Shown here: in pieces, positions 45,367 through 57,321 of the stretch
How the letters are laid out: each line of letters begins with the position of its first letter
How positions within the stretch are numbered: the stretch's first letter is position 1
Assembly: GCA_028671895.1 (NCBI GenBank)
Contig: JAPMAC010000209.1
Location: 18,312,501-18,376,500 of the forward strand
Source of the DNA: Oenanthe sinensis
Lineage: Eukaryota > Streptophyta > Magnoliopsida > Apiales > Apiaceae
Reading direction: 5' to 3'
DNA length: 64,000 nucleotides
Program-made: the position numbers and the translations under genes
Notes under the pieces: model-generated
The model's input: only the letters and a program-made list of their open reading frames with translations
The model's database searches: none
What the model was told of the DNA's origin: nothing

Positions 45367-48300
45367 ATGACAAACAACACAAACACACTATCCGTACGAT
45401 CTGTCCTTGAGAAGGATAAGCTGACAGGAGGAAACAACTTCCTAGACTGGCAGAGGAATTTGAGGATTGTCCTCAGGCAGGAGCGCAAGCTTCATGTCAT
45501 TGATATTCCTCCGGCAGGTCCCCTTCATGAGGGCGCTACTGTTGAGGAACGAGCGGCCCACACAAAGGATGAGAATGATGCAACTGATGTTGCATGTCTT
45601 ATGTTGGCAACTATGAGTGCTGAGCTTCAAAGACAGCATGTGCATATGGATGCATATACTATCTATGAGCACTTGCAAAGCATGTTTGCAAGCCAAACTC
45701 GTCAAGAAAGGTTCAACACGAGCAAATCACTTTTTAATTGCAAACAAGGGGCAAGTGAACCAGTTGGCCCACATGTTCTGAAGATGATTGGTTACATTGA
45801 GTATCTTGATACTTTGGGTTTCCCGATTATTCAGGAAATTGGTATTGACCTAATCATGAATTCTTTGAACAACAAATTCACCCAATTTATCATAAACTAC
45901 AACATGAATGAATTTGACAAAACACCTACTGAATTGTTGGCTATGTTGAGAACATATGAGACCAACATGAAGACGGCTGAACCTGCTCCCATACTGATGG
46001 TGGGCAATAAAGGTAAGGCCAAAGGGAAAGGCAAGTGGAAGGGTAAGAAGAAGACAGGTTCTAATTCTACACCCAAGCCAAAGTCAGGTCCCAAACAGGC
46101 TTTAAAGCCTAAAGGTGGGGTCGCTAAGGGTGAATGTCACTACTATAAGAAAACTGGTCACTGGAAGAGAAACTGTTCAGTTTACTTGGAGGATCTGAAG
46201 AAGAATAGGGCTGAGCAAGCTTCTACTTCAGGTATATATGTTATAGAAGTCAATCTGTCTATTTCTACATCTTGGGTATTGGATACTGGATGTGCTTCTC
46301 ACATTTGTATAAATGTGCAGGAAATGCAGAGAAGTAGGACATTGGCTAAAGGAGAAATGGACCTACGAGTTGCCAATGGAGCAAGAGTTGCTGCTTTAGC
46401 TGTAGGAACATATTATTTATCTTTGCCCTCTGGGCTAGTTTTAGAACTGGAAAATTGTTATTACGTGCCTGCGATTCGCAGAAACATTATTTCTGTTTCT
46501 TGTTTGGACAAGAAAGGTTTTTCGTTTACAATAAAGAACAACAGTTGCTCTTTTGCTTTGAATGATTTAACCTATGGTGTTGCGTGTTTGTTTAATGGTT
46601 TATATGTTCTTGACTTAGATAATCATGTCTGTAATATAGAAAACAAACGACTTAAAGTTAATGACTCAAATCAAACATACCTCTGGCATTGTCGTCTAGG
46701 CCATATAAATGAGAAACGCATATCCAAATTACATAAGGATGGATATTTGGATAAGTTTGATTTTGAATCATACCAAGAATGCGAATCTTGTTTGCTTGGT
46801 AAAATGACTAAAGCCCCTTTCACTGGTAAGGGTCAAAGGGCCACTGAACGTCTGGAGCTAATACATAGTGATGTATGCGGCCCAATGCGTGTGATGGCTA
46901 GAGGAGGCTACTACTACTTCATAACATTTACTGATGATTTCAGTAGATATGGATATGTATATCTTATGAAGAATAAATCCGATTCTTTTGAAAAGTTCAA
47001 AGAATACAAGGCTGAAGTAGAGAAGCAAATTGGCGGAGGCACAAGTATTAAAATCTTACGATCTGATCGTGGAGGAGAATACTTGAGCACAGAATTTAAA
47101 GATTATTTAAAGGAGTGTGGTATTGTATCACAACTCACTCCGCCAGGTACACCTCAATGGAATGGAGTTTCAGAGAGGAGAAATCGCACCTTGTTGGACA
47201 TGGTGCGATCGATGATGAGTCATGCAGATCTTCCAATTAGTTTCTGGGGTTACGCTCTAGAAACAGCGGCTTTCACACTTAACCGTGTTCCTACTAAGAA
47301 GGTTCAAAAGACTCCATATGAGATATGGGAGAAGAAACGGTCAGGCATGAACTTTATGAAAGTTTGGGGATGCAAGGCGTTTGTGAAACGTCAAGTATCT
47401 GACAAGCTTGGACCTAAATCTGAAGAGTGCAATTTTGTGGGATACCCTAAAGAAACAAAGGCGTATTATTTTTATAGTCCTTCTGAGCAGAAGGTGTTTA
47501 TTGCTCGAGACGCTGTTTTCATGGAAAGAGATTTTGTTTCCAAAAGAAACAGTGGGAGAACTATAGACCTCGATGAAGATCGAGAACCACAAAATAGCAT
47601 TGAACCTGAAGTGGAATAGGAGCAGGATAATGATAATGCTCAACAAACACAGGTTGTTCGTAGAACTGGTAGAATTCGCCATGAGCCAGAGAGATATGGA
47701 TTTCTCTTGACTCAATGTGGTGATTTGATGCTCATAGATGAAGATGAGCCTCTCACATACCAAGATGCTATGAACAGTCCAGACTCTAAGAGATGGCTAG
47801 AAGCCATGAAATCCGAGATGGATTCCATGTACGAAAACCGAGTATGGACTTTGGTTGATCCACCTGAAGGGGTAAAACCCATAGGGTGCAAATGGGTTTT
47901 CAAGAAGAAAACTGACATGGATGGAAATGTTCAGACCTATAAAGCAAGGCTGGTTGCAAAAGGTTTCAGACAAATTCATGGTATTGACTATGATGAGACT
48001 TTCTCACCAGTGGCTATGGTCAAGTCCATAAGGATTTTGCTTGCTATTGCAGCATTCCATGATTATGAAATCTGGCAAATGGATGTCAAAACAGCTTTCC
48101 TTAACGGAATACTTGAAGAGGATGTGGATGTGTACATGACACAACCTGAAGGTTTTGTCGATCCAAGGAATGTTAGCAAGGTATGTAAATTACGTCGATC
48201 CATTTATGGATTGAAGCAAGCCTCTAGGAGATGGAATATCCGTTTTGATGAAACAGTCAAAGAGTATGGCTTTGTTCAAAACGAAGATGAACCTTGTGTT

Positions 48301-49332
48301 TACAAGAAGGTTAGTGGGAGCCATGTGGCATTCATAGTACTATATGTTGATGACATACTACTAATGGGGAATGACATACCTTCTCTCAAGGCTGTTAAGA
48401 TTTGGTTAGGGAGCAACTTCTCTATGAAAGACTTAGGAGAAGCATCCTACATTCTAGGAATGAGGATCTATAGGGATAGATCTAGAAGGATGATCGGTCT
48501 AAGTCAGAGTACATACATCGATAAGGTTTTGCATCGTTTTGGTATGCAAAATACAAAAAGGGGATATGTCCCCTTGTCTCAAGGGATAACGATCTCTAAA
48601 GATCAGTGTCCGAAATCATTGGATGACAAGGACCGCATGAGTAAGGTTCCATATGCCTCAGCAATTGGATTCATCATGTATGCGATGGTATGTACTCGCC
48701 CAGATGTTTCGTATGCTTTAAGCATGACGAGCAGATACCAATCTAATCCAGGTGAAGGTCACTGGACGGCTGTCAAGAATATTCTAAAGTACTTGAAAAG
48801 GACTAAAGATTCATTCTTGGTGTATGGAGGAGAGGAAAAACTGGTTGTAAAAGGTTACACCGATGCAAGTTTTCAAACAGACAGGGATGATACTGTATCA
48901 CAGTCTGGTTTTGTGTTTTGTCTAAACGGAGGTGCTGTAAGTTGGAAGAGTTCAAAACAAGAAACAGTAGCTGATTCTATAATGGAGGTTGAGTACATTG
49001 CAGCTTGTGAAGCGGCTAAGGAAGCTGTTTGGATTCGAAAATTCATTACTGATTTGGGAGTGGTTCCATCGATCGCAGATCCCATTGATCTATACTGCGA
49101 TAATAATGGAGCCATTGCACAGGCTAAAGAACCTAGAGCTCACTCCCGAACCAAACACATACTCAGGAGATATCACCTCATTCGAGAGATTAATGAAAGG
49201 GGTGACATACACATATGTAAAGTGCACACAAATGATAACATTGCAGACCCACTGACCAAAGGCTTGTCGCAGAAGAAGCACGACGGTCACACTAGTTCCA
49301 TGGGTATTAGATACATGGGTGATTGGCTCTAG
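45367..49332 (+). pseudogene. gag-pol polyprotein of element C, one premature TAG
   Basis: A single frame starting MTNNTNTLSVRSVL; an upstream in-frame ATG at 45337 would add ten residues. Gag is about 1-290 and includes a knuckle near residue 256 reading CHYYKKTGHWKRNC, where the expected second Cys is Tyr. The protease has LDTGCASH (about 306). The integrase has LWHCRLGH, HSDVCGP, SDRGGEY and SERRNR (about 439-605). RT runs from KWVFKKKTD (about 842) and has YVDDILL (about 993). RNase H has GYTDASFQ and YCDNNGAIAQ. It ends MGDWL-stop. One TAG at 47617-47619 (codon 751) falls between integrase and RT; the frame is open on both sides. Length and order are normal for a copia element. The stop and the lost zinc ligand make this copy probably inactive. 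Confidence 0.93.
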
Positions 49333-49346
49333 TGCAAGTGGGAGAT
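49333..49346 (+). other. Polypurine tract region of element C
   Basis: GTGCAAGTGGGAGAT abuts the 3' LTR; the AAGTGGGAGA part is purine-rich apart from one T. The pol stop TAG is at 49330-49332. Confidence 0.8.
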
Positions 49347-50901
49347 TGTTGGTGTAGGTGCCCTAGAGGTAATACAATGTTTATTTTGATAAACCTTTAT
49401 GTCAATTGATTATTCAATAAACATATTTATTATGACTTTAATTACTGCGATATATTTGTTAGCATAATAAATGTCCTTAGAATCATGATACACATTGTAT
49501 AGTTTAGTACATGACTTGAACTTGAGATTATATAATATATCATATTCTTAAATGTCCCTAGTCGAGTATTATTATTATAGGACAATAATAATACATAAAT
49601 AGACTAGTATGTTGTTTGACTGATAACCACATCTCATTGGTTATAAGTATGGGGATACTAAAGTCAATACATAGGTACATGTAGGAGTACATGATACTGG
49701 ACAGACCCACAGTGAGATTCTTCATGTTTAATAAAGTCATAAGAAAGACTCACAGTGATAATGGTGTAATGATCCTTTGACTTGAGATCATTATATTTCT
49801 ATACGAGGATTAATATACTTTGACTACATTAAAAGTTACCTTTGACCGGGTGATGATAAAAGTGGACATCGGGTATATCATGAGTCGTATGAGAAATATG
49901 AATGATAGATAAATGATTTAACCCTCCTATAATTAGGAGAAATATTATTGGCCTCTTGATTGAGTGAGACTATAAAATGCATGGTCGTGCTCAAATAATG
50001 ATTTGTTTTCATAGTCTACTCATGGATCAAGTAAACCCGGATTAAATGTTGAAGAGGATGACTGAATACATGCCTCGAGTTTAATCTATAATATATATGG
50101 TTAAAGGGATTATATTACACTGAAACATTAATCACGAAAGGTTTTATCGAATCACGATTTAATTATTATTTAATTGGGTAGCAATGATGTATTACTAGAT
50201 ACCGCTCATTGTTTATAATTTTATTGGAGAATAAAATTATTGCTAATTAAATAATAGCCTATAGGGTCACACACATAGAGTACTTAAAGGAATAATTAAT
50301 TTAAATTATAAATTTAAATTAATTGATGATTATTTGAATTTTATTAGATTAATTAAGTGAGACCTAATTAATTGAAATAATATAAATTCGAATTTGAATT
50401 CTGCCATTAATAATTAAGTGTGACTTAGTTATTAATTAAATAATAAAATTCGGTTTTATTATTTAATCCTAAACCTACATGGGTTAGGCTTTGCTGTTAT
50501 GGGTTGCTATTATGGGCCTATTAACCAACCATTATAAATAGATAATGTAGGGTTAATAAGGTTTAAGTTTTTGAGAAAAACAAAACCCTAGCAGCAGCAA
50601 AGGCAGAGAGAAAAGGCAGAATTCGAAATCATCAAAGGAGGCTAGTACATCCATTCCGTAATCAAGATCGTGAGACGTTCTTGAAGGTGCTCGTGTGGAT
50701 ACCATAGAGGTGTTTTCGAGAGGAAGACACAAGTCGTGAAAGCTAGGATCTCCGTTGAGTTCGTGAAAGTCAAGACCAAGTAAAGGTATGATTCCGTTTC
50801 ACAATAATCAGTCCGCTTATACATGATCCTGCGTTTAGGGTTCCGAAATTTTCGTTATATTTACGTTTAATCCGCTGCATTTTATGCATCGGAACCCAAC
50901 A
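49347..50901 (+). mobile_element. 3' LTR of element C
   Basis: 1,555 bp, same length as the 5' LTR, ending GGAACCCAACA and followed by the target duplication AATAA. Confidence 0.93.
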
Positions 50902-51064
50902 AATAAAACCAGAGTCTACATGAAGATCAGAGATTGGAAGGTGATTAGAGTCTATAGACTATCGGAGTCTAAGATCTGTCAGAGTCTACAAATGATCAGA
51001 GTCTATAGTCTGGCAGAATCTGAAGAATTCAGAGTCTATAAAGTTAAAGCTAAATTAGGAAGAT
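50902..51064 (+). mobile_element. Element A interior, right part, with CAGAGTCTA repeats
   Basis: It resumes element A after C. CAGAGTCTA(T/C)A or close variants occur about six times; one more is at 41793 on the other side of C, which confirms the two sides were once contiguous. Confidence 0.6.
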
Positions 51065-51942
51065 TGTAACGACCGGGAAAATTATGTGCATTTTATAATA
51101 TTTAAATATGCTTTTATTATAATTTATTGTGATTTAGATTATTTTTAATGCAATTATCTGAGTTTGGATTTTTATTAAATAGAAAAATTACCCGATATGT
51201 GTTATGTAAATTCTATGTAGCTTAAAATATTTTATTCTATTTTACATTAATTTTTGTATCGTTAAAATAGGGTTATTTCGATCTATGATTATTGGACCTA
51301 GCCCCTGTTATAGACTTGAGACCTTATTTTTGTTACCTTTATTTTTATAAAAATGGTAAAATCCTCAAAATGACTTTATTTTATTATTTTTGGACCATTC
51401 ATAATTTTTGGGGAATTTTGACATATATATTGCATTTATCCGAAAATATTTATTTTTATATTTTATCCCATAAAAATGATTTTTGGGCATTTTATTTTAA
51501 TTATGGGGTAATTTATCTTCTAATCAAAATTAAACCCCTAAATTTTCTAAAAATATAAATAGATTTTAAATAAAATTTTTTTTACTAAAAACAAGTTACT
51601 ATACTTAGTAATTTGGGGAAGAAGCTTTGTAATTAGGGTTTCTTGTTCTTGAGAATCAACAGCTATTTGGAGACGTTATTGGTGTCCGATTTCAGTGTTC
51701 TAGTAGCCAAATCAAAGCTAGTGAATTGTACTATCTAGTGGTATAATCAATTTCAACTGAATATGTATATCTCGAAATCATGTTCTTGACTGTTTTTCTT
51801 ATTTAATTTTCAAGTTGCTTTTGGTTAAGTGTTGGTGTTAGTTGATGCCATGAGTAGTTAGATCGTAACAAGAGCATGCTAGTGGTATTTTTAGTTGATT
51901 TTTCTGAGCTAGTTTTGTGGTCGCCGGATTTTGATCAGAGTT
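51065..51942 (+). mobile_element. Start of another LTR (element D, gypsy-type candidate), cut by E
   Basis: TGTAACGACCGGGAAAATTATG is a typical plant gypsy LTR beginning. The stretch is T-rich with TTAGGGTTTCTTG near 51635. No second copy is in the window, so identity as an LTR is inferred from its start. E interrupts it after GAGTT at 51938-51942. Confidence 0.5.
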
Positions 51943-52439
51943 TGTTAGTCCCAAATATCGTAGAAGGGGGGGTTGAATACGATATTGTCCAATTTATAAA
52001 ATATTCGCGGAATGGTTCTTGATGGACTTAATCAGTTCGAACAGATATTAAATCAAACACAAGGTAAGCAATCACAACAACAGTTCATTCGGGGAATATA
52101 TCGTTTTATTAATATAAACCCTGAGGTGCTCCACAAATCTAATCTTTCGATTAGTTACAATGATTCACTAGTACAACAGTTAGATTACAAGCTTTACTGA
52201 AAACAACAAGGGTAACAACAGCTGGGTACAAAGTTAATGGCTTCAGCGTTTACTCTTGAATGCTCTCTGGGTTTTCTCTCTGTTATTGCTCTGTGTATTT
52301 CTCTGTGAACTGAATGAATTGAATCAATGACAAAGACGATGCCTTTGCTGCTTTTTGTGTAGTCTTTTTCAACTCTTGATACGTGGCCCATTTTGTGCCA
52401 AGTAAATCAGTTGCTTCTTCGCTTCTGTTTAACCTTAAG

Positions 52440-52880
52440 TATCGGGAACATTTTCTGAGTAATTGTTAACTATCGATGAGTCTGTAAATTAACTATCGGA
52501 CACTTAAAACAATTCATGAAATAGAATTAACTACTTCAAGCTGAGCAACTATCGGAGATATGTTAACTATCGGAAATATTCTCCAATAAATTAACTATCG
52601 GAATTATTGCTTGATTTATTAACTATCGGAATAAATAGATTTTCTTTTTATTTGTTTTATCCGATGGTTAGTAAATCATTAAAAGTTCCTTCTAGTTTTT
52701 TTTCTTTACCCGATAGTTAATAACTATCGGGAAGTGGCTGTGCATATCTTTTTATTTCCTTTACCCGATAGTTATTAACCATCGGCTAATAGGACGAAAT
52801 AAGCCATTTGCCTTTGTCTTTACTTTGCTCATCCATTTAACTCACCCGATGGTTATTAACCATTGGTGAATAGGACAAAA
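52440..52880. repeat. TTAACTATCGG / CCGATAGTTA array in E's LTR
   Basis: About fourteen copies of AACTATCGG or its complement. In the left half they are mostly in one orientation; from 52660 they pair into palindromes. The one at 52709-52731 has perfect 11-base arms around one base. The 5' LTR repeats it from 63814 to the window edge. Confidence 0.9.
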
Positions 52881-53141
52881 TAGGAATAAGACGAAACAGC
52901 TTGACTAGGTTGACTTCTGGATACCGCTTCTGTAGTCTTCTTTCCTTAGCCAATTTCGAATCTATTAAGCCTTTAATAACATTTCTTCCACTGCAACCAA
53001 GTTTAATAAATATTTCCTTGATTATTCGACCTTGATTTATTCTGGGCTTAATCACATACCACTTTGGTTACTCATCTCAGTATCTGGCCAATTCTTCTGA
53101 ATCATAGATGCAATTCTCAATCTCTTTTGTGCTGACGATTG

Positions 53142-53172
53142 GTGCAACTGGTCTGGTTCACAAACGACTAAC
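53142..53172 (-). promoter_or_regulatory. Conserved LTR block GTGAACCAGACCAGT in E
   Basis: On the minus strand GTTAGTCGTTTGTGAACC then AGACCAGTTGCACC, matching 27931-27960 (A), 28484-28513 and 37304-37333 (B) and, decayed, 1983-2013. It sits in the upstream part of each LTR. A regulatory role is inferred. Confidence 0.6.
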
Positions 53173-53760
53173 ACGATCTTGATATTCACATCTTCTTTGC
53201 TATACAATTGACCTGTTCCGTCATGTTAAGAAGTGCTTCTATTGTAAGTACATTGGAATCCTCTGGCACTTATGCTGAACCACAAACATATCTGAAACCC
53301 TGAACATCTTCGTACTTTATCCTTCACTGAAGTCTGAACATATGAATGAACTTCCTCCAGCAATCTATAATGGACTCCAAGATTCCATCTAATATTTTGA
53401 TTCTTTGTATTTGCCGTATATTCTATCTTCTCGATTCCTGTACTTGAGCTCTGCAATTCATTGCTTGACTAACTTGCAGATTTGGATCACTAGAATCTTT
53501 CTGGTACTTTGACAACTGCTTCACTGCTTCCACATCCTTAAATACTTCAACCTTTATTCTTCACTGAGGCATGAACATATTAATGAACTTCTTCCAGTGA
53601 GCTAATGCTTCAAGTCTGTAGATTTCTTCTTTATCCTTTGTCTTTACCAAGTCTTCATGTCTTCCTGATTCTGGTGATAACTTCATATTATTTACTCGTC
53701 ATGTTCTTGTGTTGAGTTATAACCCTATATTACATATAGGTGTACACATACAGCCTTTCA

Positions 53761-53774
53761 ATCTCCCCCTATTT
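53761..53774 (-). other. Polypurine tract of element E
   Basis: AAATAGGGGGAGAT on the minus strand, identical to that of B and adjoining the LTR start. Confidence 0.9.
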
Positions 53775-54084
53775 GTTTGTTTAGAGATTAACAAGCAAAT
53801 CCCTAGAGGATAACTCAACTAACTACAAGAAAATATTAATGCTCTAGACTTGTAAATAATACTACTTGGGTTCTGGATCATATAATACATTTCCAGATTT
53901 CTATATAAAGTAAAGAGAAATAGAATGTTCCTTTAGCACTGAATGCATCTTCAATAGATATCATCTTCATTCCTCTGTGTTTGAGCTTTTCTCTGCTTCA
54001 AAATTTTTCATAGCTTGACCTACAAAGAACTTATCATAAACTGAGCTTCATAAGAATCAAAATTCTTGGGATCATCTTTAATAA

Positions 54085-55506
54085 ACCATAGAACATTGCT
54101 CAAATAATGTTCTCCCCCTGAGAATGTGATTCTTCTTCTTCTTCCCCTACCAACTTGCCTTTCCCTTTGTCTTTACTCCTCATATCAGCACCAGATTCTT
54201 TTTCTTGCTCTCGCACTATCATCTCCCCCTTAGTTGTGTTATCCTTCGAAGCAGGGATTTGAATAGTTTGAGATTAATGCTTTTCAAACAAATCTGTGAC
54301 AAACTTCTTCATATCTGTCTTGAAATTCTGCAAGTCCTGCAGCATGTTGTACTGAACAGATTTTATTTCCATGACATTGCTGTGAAATTCAGATTTCATT
54401 TCGGTGACAGTAGTCTCCAGGTTATAAACCCTTTAACTTAGAGATTGTGTGTGCATTGTGAGGGTATTTATTTGGTTGGTAGGTGTCTCACTGACAGGTT
54501 CTGTAAGTGTTTGTCTCTCAATTCTCTCGCTCGGTCTTAGGGGTGTGGGTGAATTATTATCACTCAATCGTTCTGTTGGTGTTTCACTCACTCTCCTTGA
54601 CGCCAGCAAGTCTTCTGTACCTGCAGTGAAAATCCTAAATGGCTCATCCGAAGAACTATTGCCAAGTAGTTGCTTCTCCTTTCCACTAATAGTGGTGGAG
54701 ACCTCCTTATGAGGAGCCAGGAATGTTCCTCCTGGGGGGCTTATCACATTGGATCCTGTAATGTTTAGCAATGAAGGACCCGTGACTCCCGCAATAGCCT
54801 GTGAAGGCATGACCTGTACAGGATTTACCTGCATAGGTTCTGCTACAGTAGTAGCAATATCCGTCAATTCCTCCTGTGTGTGTGCTCCTTTCAGTGCAAC
54901 ATATAACATGGTTGGAGGCTCAATTATTGACACTCGTTCAGATGCCCTGGCTGACGGGCGAATTTCAATAGGTTCACCCTGTTGAGAGGATGTCCCCAGA
55001 GACTGTGTATTTGCCTTTTTCAGCTCTATATCCTTTTGAGAGGGCATAGATGGGCTAACAGATACCTCAGGTTCTTCTAATCTCCTTCTAGTCAGAGGTA
55101 GAGCTGTTTGGGTTCCCTCACCTTCCTTATGTGGTGCTTCTAAGGCACTATCTCCCTCACTCACAATTTTCTTTTTAGGGGTTGGAGAGAAGATAAAGGT
55201 AAGGATTGAGTAGTGTTTGGTTCTGAGGCAGGGGTTAGAATCTGTTGGTTTGCAGATTCATTGCCTGTTCCTAATGCCACAGAGGGCTCAGCAGCAAGTT
55301 CCATTCCAGTATCTTCAAACAAATTCTGCAAATTAATAAACAGTGAAGATGTGGATTCAGTTGGACTACCTGTTTGACTACCTGTTAGAGATATGGGATG
55401 ATATGAATCTTGACTATCAGCATTCCCAAATGAATCTCCTCCAGATGTAACTTGTACCTCTTCGGTCAACTAAATTCGTACGAGTGATACTAAAAATTCC
55501 AGCCAT
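54085..55506 (-). pseudogene. Extra ORF (ORF3) of element E between pol and 3' LTR, damaged
   Basis: The likely start is ATG at 55506-55504 (MAGIFSITRTNL). A frameshift near 55470 leads into 55469-55161 (EEVQVTSGGDSFGN...PLSSLQPLKRKL). A second shift leads into the frame ending at 54433 (SEGDSALEAPHKEGEG, EPIEIRPSARASERVS). After a TAA at 54433-54435 the same frame continues through NLETTVTEMKSEF and MLQDLQNFKTDMKKF, which has a coiled-coil look, and reaches a Lys/Glu-rich tail near 54100 after another stop. The protein is Ser/Thr/Pro-rich and hydrophilic, with no membrane segment seen. I do not recognise a domain. SIRE-type elements can carry an 'envelope-like' ORF at this place, but nothing here shows envelope character. 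Confidence 0.65.
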
Positions 55507-57321
55507 TTTTAACAAGTAAAAATTACCAAAATTTTTAACTTTTCGAAAATAAAAACGAACTGAGTTTATTCGAATACGAACCAAAAACACCCAAAAATTC
55601 AAACTTCTCCAAAAATTCTAAAAATAATATATGATAATCTAGGAGAGATTTGAAATACACCAGTATTTTTATTACAAATTTTGGACCTCTGGTTAACCCA
55701 AGAAAAATTCCCAAAATTCAAAAGACTCGTAAATATCCAAAAATTCAAACGTCTCCAAAATTTCTAAAAATAATATATGATAAACTAGGAGAGATTTGAA
55801 ACATACCAGTATTTTTATTATGATTTTTTGACTTCTAGTTAACCCTAGAAAAATTCCCAAAGTTCGAAATATTCGTAAATTTTCCGAAACAAAACTAAAC
55901 AAAATTAGTATGGAAATGAAGCTAGTTAACAGATGTACAAGTTCACGGTTTTAGATTTGCAAAATATGGCCTAGAACTGTAGATATTTGAAGAGAAAAAA
56001 TCAATTTAACTCCGATATTACTAAACTATCGGCACATGCAAACAAAAGGAAAAGTAAAGCAATTTAAATATATATATGACTTAGCTAAGTAGCGGAAGAA
56101 CAAAAGCAAAAACATAGTGGATGGAGAGAGAAAAATATATATATATATATCAGCACATGCACCATATCAGCACATGCACCACCCGATGCTTATTAAGTAT
56201 CAGAAATTTTCATTTTTTTTTTTTTTTTTTAATCTAACTATCGGATCATGCAAAGAAAAGAATATATAAAATATATGTGTAACTATCGGGTCAGACATTT
56301 AATTAATTAAAATGAAATACTCTTTCCGATAGTTAACAACTATCGATGCATGCATATCTAAATAATAAAACAAAACATTCTTAACTATCGGGACATGCAA
56401 TCTAATTAATTTAAAATTAAAATACATTTCCGATAGTTAACAACTATCGATATATGTAAGTTAATTTTAATTAGAAAATCAAATACATTTCCGATAGTTA
56501 ACAACTATCGACACATGTAAGTTAATTTTAATTAGAAAACCATTAGTAATTGAAATACTGATGATTTAAAAAATAAAATAAAACTTGCATTTATCAAATA
56601 ATTTAAAACATATAAACATATAAATTCGAATTTTCATAAATTTAATTAAATAGAGATTTCTTGAATTAAAAATTTAATATTCCTAAAATAGAATTATTAA
56701 AATTTTAATTTAGAAATAACTAAAAATTAAATATAATTCAATTTGAATTACACAGACAAACATATAAATATATAATATATATAGGTGGTTGTTTAAAGAT
56801 TTTGAAAACCAAAAAAAATTTGTTCCATACTCTGTTGCAGTTGTGATTTCCAAAAAAAAATTTAAAAAACAACCCAATCACAATTCAATTAATCAAATAA
56901 GCAGACAGACTATAAAATGAACATACAGTCAGTTATGCAAAAGAAAAACATGAAATGTAATTGCTACATATTCTATCAGTGAGAGCCAGGAAACTAAATA
57001 AACAAGACAATACATCCAAATTCTCACTAAAGATCACAACTGTCTGATATAGAATTTCTCAGCAAGATTTCATGACATTGAAATCCACCAATTAATTCTA
57101 AACCACAGACTGTTATGCTTCTTGTTAACTACAAACACTTATGTAGCAGTTAACTACTTATGCTATATCGAATAATTATCACAAAGCATAACTGGTATAC
57201 TTATAATAATTAATATTGATATTCATAAGCCCGAGATCATAAGTTAGACTGGATTTCACAAGTCCTTTGGATATACAAATTCAATAACTTGTGAATCCAT
57301 ACAACTCCTCGCAAACAAAAA
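55507..57321. other. Spacer between ORF3 and pol of element E
   Basis: AT-rich, no gene. It includes two direct copies of about 146 bp (from 55590 and 55737; AAATTCAAAC.TCTCCAAAA, AGGAGAGATTTGAAA, CCAGTATTTTTATTA), a second ACTATCGG array (56010-56520), and a T-run at 56213-56230. Confidence 0.6.
56010..56520. repeat. Second ACTATCGG array in E's interior
   Basis: About a dozen motif copies. Three are the compact palindromic form TTCCGATAGTTAACAACTATCG at about 56325, 56428 and 56489; most motifs are followed by (A/C)CATG(C/T)A. It is the same motif as in the LTR array, in non-LTR sequence. Confidence 0.85.

Larger units (their letters stand above)
41835..50901 (+). mobile_element. Complete Ty1/copia retrotransposon C
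   Basis: LTRs 41835-43389 and 49347-50901, both 1,555 bp with TGTTGGTGTAGG...AACCCAACA. Target duplication AATAA at 41830-41834 and 50902-50906. PBS-like TGGCATCAGAGTTAC follows the 5' LTR and a PPT (AAGTGGGAGA) precedes the 3' LTR. About ten substitutions separate the LTRs (about 0.6%). One gag-pol frame of 1,321 codons has a single internal TAG. The lineage is Tork/TAR-like by overall look, not firmly assigned. Confidence 0.95.
27341..51064 (+). mobile_element. Relic SIRE-like element A, split by elements B and C
   Basis: The 5' LTR is 27341-28314 joined to 38900-39827 (about 1.9 kb), with B inserted between. PBS TGGTATCAGAGC at 39830-39841 fits initiator-Met tRNA. The interior is 39842-41834 plus 50902-51064, with C inserted between. 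The interior has an AT-rich leader (39930-40140), a recognisable gag scrap at about 41340-41460 (QGKAYVGEVKCKADSISD, like E's gag QGKAYIAEGRSWDDTDSEE) and no pol. No 3' LTR was found. The 5' end at 27341 (TGTTGGTGAG) is inferred from the TG terminus and where similarity to E's LTR begins. Confidence 0.7.
51943..53760 (-). mobile_element. 3' LTR of element E
   Basis: 1,818 bp, plus-strand view TGTTAGTCCC...CCTTTCA. Element-strand start TGAAAGG follows the PPT. It carries the TTAACTATCGG array (52440-52880) and the block shared with A and B (53142-53172). The ORFs at 52012-52200 and 52194-52391 recur in the other LTR only because of LTR identity. Confidence 0.92.

Noticed and set aside
52012..52391. 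Small ORFs repeated at 63386-63765
   Set aside because: They recur only because the two LTRs of E are near-identical; low-complexity products without a domain.
54449..54985. Plus-strand ORFs opposite ORF3 of element E
   Set aside because: Shadows of the minus-strand Ser/Pro-rich ORF; no matching relic in B.
54085..55506. Calling ORF3 an envelope protein
   Set aside because: No signal peptide, transmembrane segment or cleavage site could be seen; only the position is suggestive.
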